Translations under genes and position numbers: made by a program
Assembly: GCA_039030335.1 (NCBI GenBank)
Contig: JBCCEJ010000032.1
Coordinates: forward strand, 1 to 60,130
DNA: 60,130 nucleotides
Direction: 5' to 3'
From: JBCCEJ01 sp039030335
GTDB taxonomy: Bacteria; Pseudomonadota; Gammaproteobacteria; HK1
Part shown: piece by piece, positions 26,901 to 33,275 of the stretch
How the letters are laid out: each line of letters opens with the position of its first letter
How positions within the stretch are numbered: the stretch's first letter is position 1
Notes under the pieces: generated by a model
Told to the model about the DNA's origin: nothing
Seen by the model: only the letters and a program-made list of their open reading frames with translations
The model's database searches: none

Positions 26901-27348
26901 CGCCGACGTCCGCCACGGGACCGTCGCTACCGGGAATCGTCGGCACGGACAAACTCCGGGCAAGCTCCAGAGCCCGGCTCTTGTCGCCGAATATCTCGAG
27001 CGCCCGGATGCCTGGGCCCACGAACCGGAGGCCGGATTGTTCGCAAAGCCGCGCCAGTTCCGCAGACTCAGACAGGAAGCCGTAGCCCGGATGAATGCTG
27101 TCGCATCCTGCTTCGCTCGCGATGGCGACAACGGCCTGCGCATCCAGATAGGCAGCCACGGGACCCCGGGCGTCATCGGACTTGTCTGGCAGGTGATACG
27201 CCGATGTCATGAAGCGCGTGTGTAGCGACCATTCGTCCGCCTTGGCGTAAACACCGACCGCCTCCATGCCCAGATCGCGAGCAGCTTTGGCAATGCGAAT
27301 GGCGATCTCGCCCCGGTTCGCAACGAGAACGCGCTTTAGTTCGGACAC
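23938..27348 (-). CDS. Single-chain biotin-dependent acyl-CoA carboxylase (BC-BCCP-CT)
   Basis: 1136 aa. Residues 1-450: biotin carboxylase (RVLVANRGEIAIRIAKAA; HPGYGFLSE; KAVAGGGGRGMR at 165-176 as ATP-grasp glycine loop; ECNPRIQVEHTVTE at 297-310). Residues about 500-565: biotin carrier domain with SAMKMEC, biotinyl Lys533. Residues about 580-1136: carboxyltransferase (LTCRERIALLLD; GRTAVVCADDFTSRGG; LDGSSGGGSVATMVPKQG; LVAGPPVV; the second half has DNPGFAVGLEHE). All three activities on one chain matches the long-chain/multi-substrate acyl-CoA carboxylases. It carboxylates an acyl-CoA (acetyl, propionyl or longer) to the malonyl form. It is divergent from a LysR gene; the 294-bp region between them carries a perfect inverted repeat, so LysR control is likely. 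Confidence 0.9.
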   Translation of the reverse strand: MSELKRVLVANRGEIAIRIAKAARDLGMEAVGVYAKADEWSLHTRFMTSAYHLPDKSDDARGPVAAYLDAQAVVAIASEAGCDSIHPGYGFLSESAELARLCEQSGLRFVGPGIRALEIFGDKSRALELARSLSVPTIPGSDGPVADVGEAVSVAASLGYPVMLKAVAGGGGRGMREVASPDDMADAFSRCAGEAMGAFGNATLLVEKRLVRPRHIEVQVLADGRGGAIHLYERDCSIQQRHQKVIEIAPAPALDMALSERLHTDALKLVAATDYANAGTVEFLVVPETGEHFFIECNPRIQVEHTVTEEVTGVDLVAAQLRIAGGATLAELELASTPACVGFAVQARLVAAGVGRLDAYKEPGGAGVRVDAMGYQGYVPPPEFDPLIAKVIGSAARSGTVGAALRKTRSALDEFHIKGLPTNIGLLRAVLDHPAVVAGDARVSLLDEDQALAQTTAQPAHDALSFLEERNRIHGTGGSPPPLVTHDSGPRLEVGAGEVAVRAPMAGAVVECGVATGDEVSAQQTVLVLSAMKMECAVPAPCSGEVIALLDLTPGQPLSANQVLAVIRPTADTTATTGAPPAESWQPVLDDVATLRALADQRLAPGSAEPGVVRQRNRGKLTCRERIALLLDADSFKEVGSLAGFASYDETGEIVDFTPANHVGGWGRIDGRTAVVCADDFTSRGGHADGAIGQKSRYLDKLSLELHAPSVRLLDGSSGGGSVATMVPKQGTEGESNARESSGAIKAGRPRVAGGGGSFLPGHLGSGMYTEQLHSVPVVNMLLGSVVGIGAAKAVLGHFSVMVRDIAQLFVAGPPVVSHAMGYDITKEDLGGWHIHCRNGSVDNLAESESEAVAMTRRFLSYLPSSVYETPPVSAPVADDPPDRREDELLTIIPRKRTNTFDIRRCIELLADHGSFFEVGPLWGTDQVVGFIRMNGHPMGVIASDSQHTNGGALTADGCDKLKRHIDLCDLFHVPILNLVDNPGFAVGLEHEIAGTIRKGGEWMVAFAQIEVPIFTVLMRRSFGVAGNNYATPLARPSVRVIWPAADVGGIPPEGGIEAAYKRQLAEAEDPKALREELNARIESVRGPIGPLSRFEMEEMIDPRDTRAYVCEWIEMAYQVIAQPARLKARALQFRP

Positions 27349-27562
27349 GGGTCGACACCTTGGAAGTGAACGGGGAACACCCTGAAGCCTAAACCGCCGG
27401 TAAACGGGTTGCCCAATAGGGTTTGGTAATGCTTTTTAGACCTTTGCGACTGCGCAGCTTCCAACCGGCCCGAAAAGGCGGCTGTTTCTCATAGCCTTCG
27501 TCGGTGCCGGCGATACCCACGTCTCGAGCCCGGTCGCCCGGGACTGCCGCGACCGCTACGCC

Positions 27563-27572
27563 TTTTGTTAGT
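27563..27572. promoter_or_regulatory. Extra TTTTGTTAGT half-site
   Basis: The 10-mer TTTTGTTAGT is the same as the left arm of the palindrome that starts 33 bp downstream, about three helical turns away and thus on the same face. It is followed by a degenerate right half (GCTTACT, 27579-27585). Reads as an auxiliary binding site for the adjacent LysR regulator. Confidence 0.45.
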
Positions 27573-27595
27573 AGATAAGCTTACTCTTGGGCGGC

Positions 27596-27620
27596 TTTTG
27601 TTAGTCTCTTACTAACAAAA
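27596..27620. promoter_or_regulatory. Perfect inverted repeat upstream of lysR (putative LysR operator)
   Basis: Arms TTTTGTTAGT and ACTAACAAAA (10 bp each, perfect) flank a 5-bp spacer. The inner TAGT-N5-ACTA fits the T-N11-A box of LysR-type regulators. It ends 22 bp before the lysR ATG, a place where binding would block its transcription or translation initiation. It also lies in the region shared with the divergent carboxylase gene. The same palindrome recurs immediately after lysR. Confidence 0.7.
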
Positions 27621-27642
27621 ATATTTCCTTGGTCACTGGCGA

Positions 27643-28548
27643 ATGAACGGCGCAACCTACAACCAGCTTCTGACCTTCCAGGCGATCGTCGCCGAAGGGT
27701 CGATCCGAGGCGCAGCCAGAAAGCTCGAACTGAGCCCACCTTCGGTCAGCCAGTCGTTACGCAACCTCGAGACAACGGTCGGCTTGCCGCTGTTCGCACG
27801 CACGACGCGCCGCATCGAGCTGACCGAAGCCGGGCAACTGCTCCGTGACAGGACCAGCGCGACGCTGTCGTCACTCGAATACGCCATAGAAAGCGTGCGT
27901 GACCTGGGCGACGTACCCTCCGGCAAAGTGCGCATCACGCTACCGCGTTTTGTCTATCACCTGTTTCTGCGACCGGCATACGCCGACTTCTGCGCCCTCT
28001 ATCCGGGCGTCGAGTTGGAGATCTCGCTCTCGGACGCGGTCGTCAATCTCATCAGCGAAGGCTTCGACCTCGGCATCCGGCTCGGCGACCGCATTGAAGA
28101 GGGAATGGTTGCGAAACGCCTGTCACCGCCGATGCGCGAAGCGCTCGTAGCCTCTCCCGACTATCTCCGCCGTCATGGCACGCCCAAGACGCTCGCAGAC
28201 CTGCGCAAACACCGCCTGGTGCAGTACCGGTTCATCGCCTCCAACCGGCTGGCGCCGCTCGATCTGATAGACGGCGGCCGTACGGTCAACGTCGAAATGC
28301 CAACTGCCCTCGTGGTTAACGACACCGAAGTCATGGTCGACGCCGCCGTAGCGGGGCTCGGCATTGGGCGCATTGTCGAGCCAGTGGTCGCGGCCGCGCT
28401 CAAAGCCGGCAGCATCAAACCCGTATTGAAGAAGCACTGGATGCCCTATCCGGCCCTTTATGCCTACTTCCCACAACACACCCAGAAGGCACGCCGCGTC
28501 CGCGCGCTAATCGATTTTCTGAGCGAGAAAGCGTTAAAGAGATGGTAG
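27643..28548 (+). CDS. LysR-family transcriptional regulator
   Basis: 301 aa. Residues 1-65: winged helix-turn-helix (YNQLLTFQAIVAEGSIRGAA; LELSPPSVSQSLRNLETTVG; LPLFARTTRRIELTEAG). Residues about 90-295: periplasmic-binding-like effector domain (PSGKVRITLPRFVYHLFLRP; VELEISLSDAVVNLISEGFDLGIRLGD; VDAAVAGLGIGRIV). It is closest to the CrgA/DmlR-like branch with the DLGIR motif. Divergent from the single-chain carboxylase and in the same direction as an aldo/keto reductase. Matching palindromes directly upstream and downstream suggest it controls itself, the reductase and perhaps the carboxylase. Effector unknown. Confidence 0.9.
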   Translation: MNGATYNQLLTFQAIVAEGSIRGAARKLELSPPSVSQSLRNLETTVGLPLFARTTRRIELTEAGQLLRDRTSATLSSLEYAIESVRDLGDVPSGKVRITLPRFVYHLFLRPAYADFCALYPGVELEISLSDAVVNLISEGFDLGIRLGDRIEEGMVAKRLSPPMREALVASPDYLRRHGTPKTLADLRKHRLVQYRFIASNRLAPLDLIDGGRTVNVEMPTALVVNDTEVMVDAAVAGLGIGRIVEPVVAAALKAGSIKPVLKKHWMPYPALYAYFPQHTQKARRVRALIDFLSEKALKRW

Positions 28549-28551
28549 GTA

Positions 28552-28574
28552 ATTGTTAGTCGGAAACTAACAAT
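28552..28574. promoter_or_regulatory. Second copy of the TTGTTAGT inverted repeat, upstream of aldo/keto reductase
   Basis: Arms ATTGTTAGT and ACTAACAAT (9 bp, perfect) with a 5-bp spacer; the eight inner bases of each arm are identical to those of the upstream copy while the spacer differs (CGGAA against CTCTT). That is what selection on a dimeric binding site produces. It begins 3 bp after the lysR stop and 86 bp before the reductase start. The inner part again fits T-N11-A. A weak alternative is a terminator-like hairpin, but no T-run follows. Confidence 0.7.
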
Positions 28575-28659
28575 CCTTTAGGTTCTCGTCACCTAGTTCG
28601 TCGGCATGCCCGCGCGGTAACGTCGTTGCCAGTGCGCGCATCAATCTGGAGAGATCCTC

Positions 28660-29646
28660 GTGACGAAGATGACCCACGCAAACAGTCAAACGCCCGTCGA
28701 TCGCCTTGGCTACGGAGCCATGGTGCTGGAAGGTTTCTATGGCGGCATCGACGAAAACCAGAGCGTCGACGTGCTCCGCCACGCTATCGACAAAGAGCTG
28801 ATGATCGACAGCGCCGACGCTTATGGCGGCGGGCACAACGAGCAGCTGATCGCAAAAGCGATCGGCGGCCAGCGGCACCGCGCGTTCATCGCAACGAAGT
28901 TCGGCATCGTGTTCGATGAGAACGAAACCGGCAACGCAGTGGAAACCGGCTGGGGTTTCTCGCTGACGGTCAACGGCACGGCCGAATATGTAGACAGGTC
29001 GCTCAACGCAAGCCTCTCGCGCCTCGGCACCGACTACGTCGATCTGTTGTACGCGCACTATCCAGATCCGGGCGTGCCCATCGAAGATACGGTCGGAGCC
29101 ATGGCCGACGCGGTGTCGGCTGGCAAGGTCCGATACGTCGGGTTGAGCAACGTCTCAGCTGACGAGATTCGGCGCGCTCACGCGATTCACCCGGTCGCCG
29201 CCGTACAGTACGAATATTCCCTGTGGCGCCGCGAACCGGAAGCGGCGCTGTTGCCGACACTGCGCGATCTCGATATTGCTCTGATCGCCTGGTCGCCGCT
29301 CGGCGCAGGCTTTCTGGCGGGGGACACGACGTCACTCACGGAAGGCGACTTCCGGACGAACAATCCCCGCTTCAATGGCGAGAGCGGTGACGCAAACCGC
29401 GATCGCTTTGCGCCCCTGAACGCCATTGCGGCCGAGCTTGGTATCACGCCTGCCCAACTGGCACTGGCCTGGCTGTTGCACCAGGGTGATGACATCTACG
29501 CCATTCCCGGATCGCGAAAAACTGCGCGGATCGATGAGAACTGCGCGGCAGCCGATGTAGTTCTTTCTGCGGACGTCCTCGCCCGCATCAATGAAATTGC
29601 GCCCGTCGGTGCCGCCGAAGGCGCTGCGTTGATGTTGGAGGACTGA
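28660..29646 (+). CDS. Aldo/keto reductase
   Basis: 328-aa NADPH-dependent aldo/keto reductase of the YajO/IolS-like branch. The catalytic tetrad is in place: Asp and Tyr in IDSADAYGGGH, Lys in IATKFG, His in LLYAHYPDP. NADP-binding features follow: KVRYVGLSNVS, AVQYEYSLWRRE, ALIAWSPLGAGFLAG and IPGSRKTARIDENC near the C-terminus. A GTG start is chosen because GGAGAG is 6 nt in front of it; an ATG three codons later would be too far. The palindrome at 28552 lies 86 bp upstream, placing the gene under likely LysR control. It reduces or oxidises a carbonyl/alcohol in the pathway served by the regulator; the substrate is unknown. Confidence 0.9.
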   Translation: MTKMTHANSQTPVDRLGYGAMVLEGFYGGIDENQSVDVLRHAIDKELMIDSADAYGGGHNEQLIAKAIGGQRHRAFIATKFGIVFDENETGNAVETGWGFSLTVNGTAEYVDRSLNASLSRLGTDYVDLLYAHYPDPGVPIEDTVGAMADAVSAGKVRYVGLSNVSADEIRRAHAIHPVAAVQYEYSLWRREPEAALLPTLRDLDIALIAWSPLGAGFLAGDTTSLTEGDFRTNNPRFNGESGDANRDRFAPLNAIAAELGITPAQLALAWLLHQGDDIYAIPGSRKTARIDENCAAADVVLSADVLARINEIAPVGAAEGAALMLED

Positions 29647-29650
29647 ACCG

Positions 29651-30028
29651 ATGATGAGAGTCGTGGTACCGCTGCTGGCCTTGCTGTCAGCGGCCCCGGT
29701 TGGCGCATCGGAGGCACTGCCGAAGGCGATCGAGTGCTATCGCAACGCCACGAACGCGAAAGATATCAATGCCTACATGCGCTGCTTCGGCAGCGCACCG
29801 GTCATGCTCGATGTGTCGCGCACGATCTCGGGGCTGGATGACATCCGTGCATGGGCACTACGCGAAGTGATCGACCACGGAGACACGTTCCGTCACCGCA
29901 AGATTCTGGAGCGCACCGACGGCTACGCAAAAACCGAGGTGAAATGGCTAAGCTGGGTTGTCCACTATGCGTACTGGTGGGATTCGAAGGGCAAGATAAC
30001 GAAAATGTCTTTGCAGTACGCAAACTGA
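29651..30028 (+). CDS. Secreted NTF2/SnoaL-like small protein
   Basis: 125 aa. The first 20 residues are a signal peptide (VVVPLLALLSAAPVGAS, cleavage near Ala-Ser). The mature part has the NTF2-like pattern of a helical start (ALPKAIECYRNATNAKDINAYMRCF), MLDVSRTISGLDDIRAWA, and curved strands to the end (YAKTEVKWLSWVVHYAYWWD; KITKMSLQYAN). These folds act as binding cups or minor enzymes. It starts 4 nt after the aldo/keto reductase stop, so they are cotranscribed. Function unknown. Confidence 0.75.
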   Translation: MMRVVVPLLALLSAAPVGASEALPKAIECYRNATNAKDINAYMRCFGSAPVMLDVSRTISGLDDIRAWALREVIDHGDTFRHRKILERTDGYAKTEVKWLSWVVHYAYWWDSKGKITKMSLQYAN

Positions 30029-30035
30029 CAGCGCG

Positions 30036-30827
30036 TTATCCGGCCAGCCACCCGCCGACCACGGCTGCGCGGTAACCACCGTCCGCCTGTATCTCAACCC
30101 CGTTGACCCAGCCAGCTTCGGGTGAGACCAGGAAGCGGATCAGGCCGGCGATGTCTTCCGGCCGCCCGGGCCGGCCCACCTGCTGATTGACGCGGTCGTA
30201 GTAGTCCGAGCCGATCAGATCACGGAACCAGGGCGAGAGCTGCGTCTCGACGATCCCTGGATTCACGCAGTTGACGGTGACCTGATATGGCCGGGCCATG
30301 CCGGCCGCTCTGTACGTATAGGCGGCCGCGCATTGCTTCGAGAACTTGTAAGGATTGTCAGACCAGCGCTCGGGGTGCGCGTCGAGCCAGGCTTCGCCCG
30401 CGGTGAAGGTCGTCTCATCTAGCAGCGCATTCACGGTATCAGCGTTCTCATGCCAGTCGCGACCGATACTGGATGCAACGATAACGACACGGCCGGCTTC
30501 CCGCATGCGCGGCAACAGCGCTTCGTTCAAGTAGCGCATCCCGAGGAAGTTGACCTTCATGACATCGAGATCCGAGACCATGGCCGGCGCAACGCCAGCC
30601 ACGTGCACCGCCGCGTCTATCGCGTCCGGCAATTTGGCCAGGGCGCCTTCGATACTCTCGGGGTCGGCGAGATCGCAATCGAGATCGGTAACGCCGTCCA
30701 GTCCGCAGGCTTTGATGTCGAGGTTGTAGCGCTGCCCTGGCAACGGCGCGAGACCTTGCAACACGGCACGCCCGATCCCGCTTGCTCCGCCGGTCACTAC
30801 GATAGCGTTCGTCATGGCCGGCAGCAT
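30036..30827 (-). CDS. Short-chain dehydrogenase/reductase (SDR)
   Basis: 263-aa classical SDR with NAD(P) motif VVTGGASGIGRAV and active-site Tyr/Lys in NPYKFSKQCAAAY. The strand-4 motif is HVAGVAP and the catalytic Ser is in VIVASSIGRDW. The loop NADTVNALLDETTFTAGEAW between Ser and Tyr is long, as in 3-alpha-hydroxysteroid dehydrogenase/carbonyl reductase relatives. C-terminal GRPGRPEDIAGLIRFLVSPE and GVEIQADGGY are typical. Its stop is 7 bp from the convergent NTF2-like gene and its start overlaps the upstream end of the divergent amidase leader. Substrate unknown. An in-frame ATG four codons in is an alternative start. Confidence 0.87.
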   Translation of the reverse strand: MLPAMTNAIVVTGGASGIGRAVLQGLAPLPGQRYNLDIKACGLDGVTDLDCDLADPESIEGALAKLPDAIDAAVHVAGVAPAMVSDLDVMKVNFLGMRYLNEALLPRMREAGRVVIVASSIGRDWHENADTVNALLDETTFTAGEAWLDAHPERWSDNPYKFSKQCAAAYTYRAAGMARPYQVTVNCVNPGIVETQLSPWFRDLIGSDYYDRVNQQVGRPGRPEDIAGLIRFLVSPEAGWVNGVEIQADGGYRAAVVGGWLAG

Positions 30828-30861
30828 ACTATCTGGCCACTACCGACGATATGGCCTCACG

Positions 30862-32325
30862 ATGAACTGGCGAGCCATCACGCATCTGACGGCGCGCGAA
30901 ATGCGGCGCGCGCTGGCGACAGGCGAGCTGTCGTCCAAAGACGCGATCGACGCACACATCTGTGCGGTTGAAACCCGGGACCCAAGCGTCAACGCGGTGT
31001 GCACCCGTGCCTTCCAGCGAGCCCGGACGGAGGCGGACGCGGCGGACCGGGCTCGCCTGCGCGGTGAGGCAACCGGATCCCTGCACGGGCTGCCGGTACT
31101 CATCAAAGACAATCAGCTGACCGCGGGTATCACCACGACGCTCGGCAGCCCGACGCGCCGCGATTTCGTGCCCGACGCCGACGCCGGCATCGTTGCGCGG
31201 ATTCGGGCTGCCGGTGGCATCGTGCTCGGCAAGACCAACATCCCCGAATTCAGTATTGGCGCCAATACGGTCAATCCATTATTCGGGGCAACCGGCAACC
31301 CGTTCGCACCCGATCTGACGTGTGGCGGCAGTTCCGGCGGCAGCGCCGTCGCGGTCGCCTGCGAAATGGCGCCGCTGGCAACCGGGTCCGACCACGGCGG
31401 GAGCCTGCGGATTCCGGCGAGCTACTGCGGAGTCGTGGGGTTTCGCGCGACGCCGGGCGTGGTGCCCAACGAAGAACGCGCGATCACGCAAACCAACTAC
31501 TCCGTGCAGGGCCCGATCGCCCGCAACGTCGCCGACGCGGCGTTATTGCTGTCCGTCATTGCCGAGCGCTCAGCCCGCACGCGCCGCGACCCGATGGCTT
31601 TCCCGTTGGACGCGGCGCGTTTCGCCGCACTGCACGACATCGACCCGGCAACGCTACGCGTCGCGGTCAGCGAAGACCTGGGCGGCGTCCTGGTATCCGA
31701 AGGCAACCGAAAGCAGTTTCGCGACAAGTTGAAAACCATCGCCAGCGCTTTCGCGATGTGCGAAGCGACGAGCCTCGACATCTCTGCCGCGCCCGACGTT
31801 GACTGGCACCTGAGACAGGATGTCTTCGTGACGCAATATATCGATCAGGCCGACACGTGGCCCGAAGACTTCAACCCGAACGTCACGGCAACCTACGACT
31901 CGGCGCTTGCCACGCCAATGCGCGATATCGCCGCCGCGCGGCGCCTGCAAAAGGAACTTTATCAGCGCACCAACGCGCTGTTCGACAGTTTCGATCTGCT
32001 GATCGTACCGGGCGTGAGTGTGCCGCCTTTCCCGCACAGTCAGCTCTACCCCACCGTTATCGATGGGCGGCCGGTCGAGAACTACATGGGCTGGCTCGCC
32101 CTCACATCTTCGCTCACCGTAGTCGGCCATCCCGTGGTGTCACTACCGTGCGGCCTCGACGAGCAAGGCACGCCGTTCGGCATACAGATTGTGGGACCAG
32201 CCTTCGGCGATGCGCGCTTGCTGGAAGCGGCTCGCGCGGTCGAGCGGCTTCTCGGGCAGAACGAGCAAACCGCGCGACCCGTTCCGCCACTGGCAGCGCT
32301 CGAGGCGGGTCCCGGCCCGGCCTGA
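30862..32325 (+). CDS. Amidase (amidase signature family)
   Basis: 487-aa amidase-signature hydrolase with the Ser-cisSer-Lys triad: Lys in LPVLIKDNQ near residue 80, the Ser-rich CGGSSGGSAVAVACEMA, and the nucleophile region GSDHGGSLRIPASYCGVVGF. The C-terminal half ends with VSLPCGLDEQGTPFGIQIVGP, a usual signature of family amidases. It hydrolyses an amide to acid and ammonia. I start at the ATG at 30862 (MNWRAITHLTARE); the frame is open to an ATG at 30814, but that lies inside the divergent SDR gene. Convergent with the lactonase gene (14 bp gap). Natural substrate unknown. Confidence 0.9.
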   Translation: MNWRAITHLTAREMRRALATGELSSKDAIDAHICAVETRDPSVNAVCTRAFQRARTEADAADRARLRGEATGSLHGLPVLIKDNQLTAGITTTLGSPTRRDFVPDADAGIVARIRAAGGIVLGKTNIPEFSIGANTVNPLFGATGNPFAPDLTCGGSSGGSAVAVACEMAPLATGSDHGGSLRIPASYCGVVGFRATPGVVPNEERAITQTNYSVQGPIARNVADAALLLSVIAERSARTRRDPMAFPLDAARFAALHDIDPATLRVAVSEDLGGVLVSEGNRKQFRDKLKTIASAFAMCEATSLDISAAPDVDWHLRQDVFVTQYIDQADTWPEDFNPNVTATYDSALATPMRDIAAARRLQKELYQRTNALFDSFDLLIVPGVSVPPFPHSQLYPTVIDGRPVENYMGWLALTSSLTVVGHPVVSLPCGLDEQGTPFGIQIVGPAFGDARLLEAARAVERLLGQNEQTARPVPPLAALEAGPGPA

Positions 32326-32339
32326 GCACATCGCTCGCG

Positions 32340-33170
32340 TCAGTTGCCGAAGATATCCCGCAACGTGCGCGTTGGCGGTACGTCGAGCCGCACGATCTCT
32401 GTGCCGGTATCGCTCGAGTAAGCCGGATAGAGTTCCCGGACCAGCGGGTCGTGGCCGGGAATGACGTGGTCTTCGCTATCGGCCAGTTTCTCGAAGTGCT
32501 CGTAGCTCGACATCAGGTCTGGTTGCGACCAGCAGATCGAAAAAGGCATCCGTTTGTACCAGTGTTCGTAGTAATGGGACGCGTCGGATGCCAGCAATAA
32601 CATGCCCCGGGCCGTCGGGACCCTTACCGACTGGATGCCCATCGTATGACCGGGCAGGCGATGCACCGTGACACCCGGCGCAACTTCACCGTCTTCGGAA
32701 TGAAACGCAACGCGCTGCTGGAACAGGCAGTGCACCATCTCGGCGACATGATCGGCCGAGTACGCATGCGACTCGGAGTGCTCCAGCATCCATCGACCGG
32801 TCGCGAACTGCATCTCCGCTTCCTGCAGATGGAAACGCGCATTCGAAAAATCACCCAGCGTGCCGGCGTGATCGTAGTGCAGATGTGTGACGATCAAATC
32901 TTTGACGCTCGCCGGGTCAACGCCGATCTTCTGCAGCGCTTCACTCGGCAGACAGTTGATCTCTCGGTCGCGTTTCGCCGCTTCACGATGATCGAAACCG
33001 GTGTCGATGACGATCGTGCGCAGCGGACTGCGCAATACCCAGATATAGAAATCGATCGGCATGAAGCCGTCGTGATTATCCACCGGCTCCAGAAAGTTCT
33101 CGTGCCGCTTGCGTTCACCACGCGTTGCGTAGCGTAGCGCGTAAACTTCATAGATTTCGGTCTTGCTCAT
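32340..33170 (-). CDS. Metallo-beta-lactamase-fold hydrolase, N-acyl homoserine lactonase-like
   Basis: 276 aa. Zinc ligands are visible: HLHYDH with the leading THLHYDHAG at about 95-103, LPGHTMGIQSV, ASDASHYYEH and VIPGHDP. The order and spacing match the AHL-lactonase (AttM/AiiA) branch, and the opening LRTIVIDTGFDHREAAKRD is usual for it. Such enzymes open lactone rings; quorum quenching or catabolism of a gamma-lactone are both possible. It lies 105 bp downstream of the caspase gene on the same strand and may share its transcript. No LuxI/LuxR is in the window. Confidence 0.85.
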   Translation of the reverse strand: MSKTEIYEVYALRYATRGERKRHENFLEPVDNHDGFMPIDFYIWVLRSPLRTIVIDTGFDHREAAKRDREINCLPSEALQKIGVDPASVKDLIVTHLHYDHAGTLGDFSNARFHLQEAEMQFATGRWMLEHSESHAYSADHVAEMVHCLFQQRVAFHSEDGEVAPGVTVHRLPGHTMGIQSVRVPTARGMLLLASDASHYYEHWYKRMPFSICWSQPDLMSSYEHFEKLADSEDHVIPGHDPLVRELYPAYSSDTGTEIVRLDVPPTRTLRDIFGN

Positions 33171-33275
33171 GGCGGCGTGGCTCCAGGTCGGAAAGGTTCA
33201 GGCAAGGCAGATGCGCGCGCATCGAACGCGTGGGTATAAGACGCGTCGGGCCGAGTGTACCGAACTGCCGGCGTC

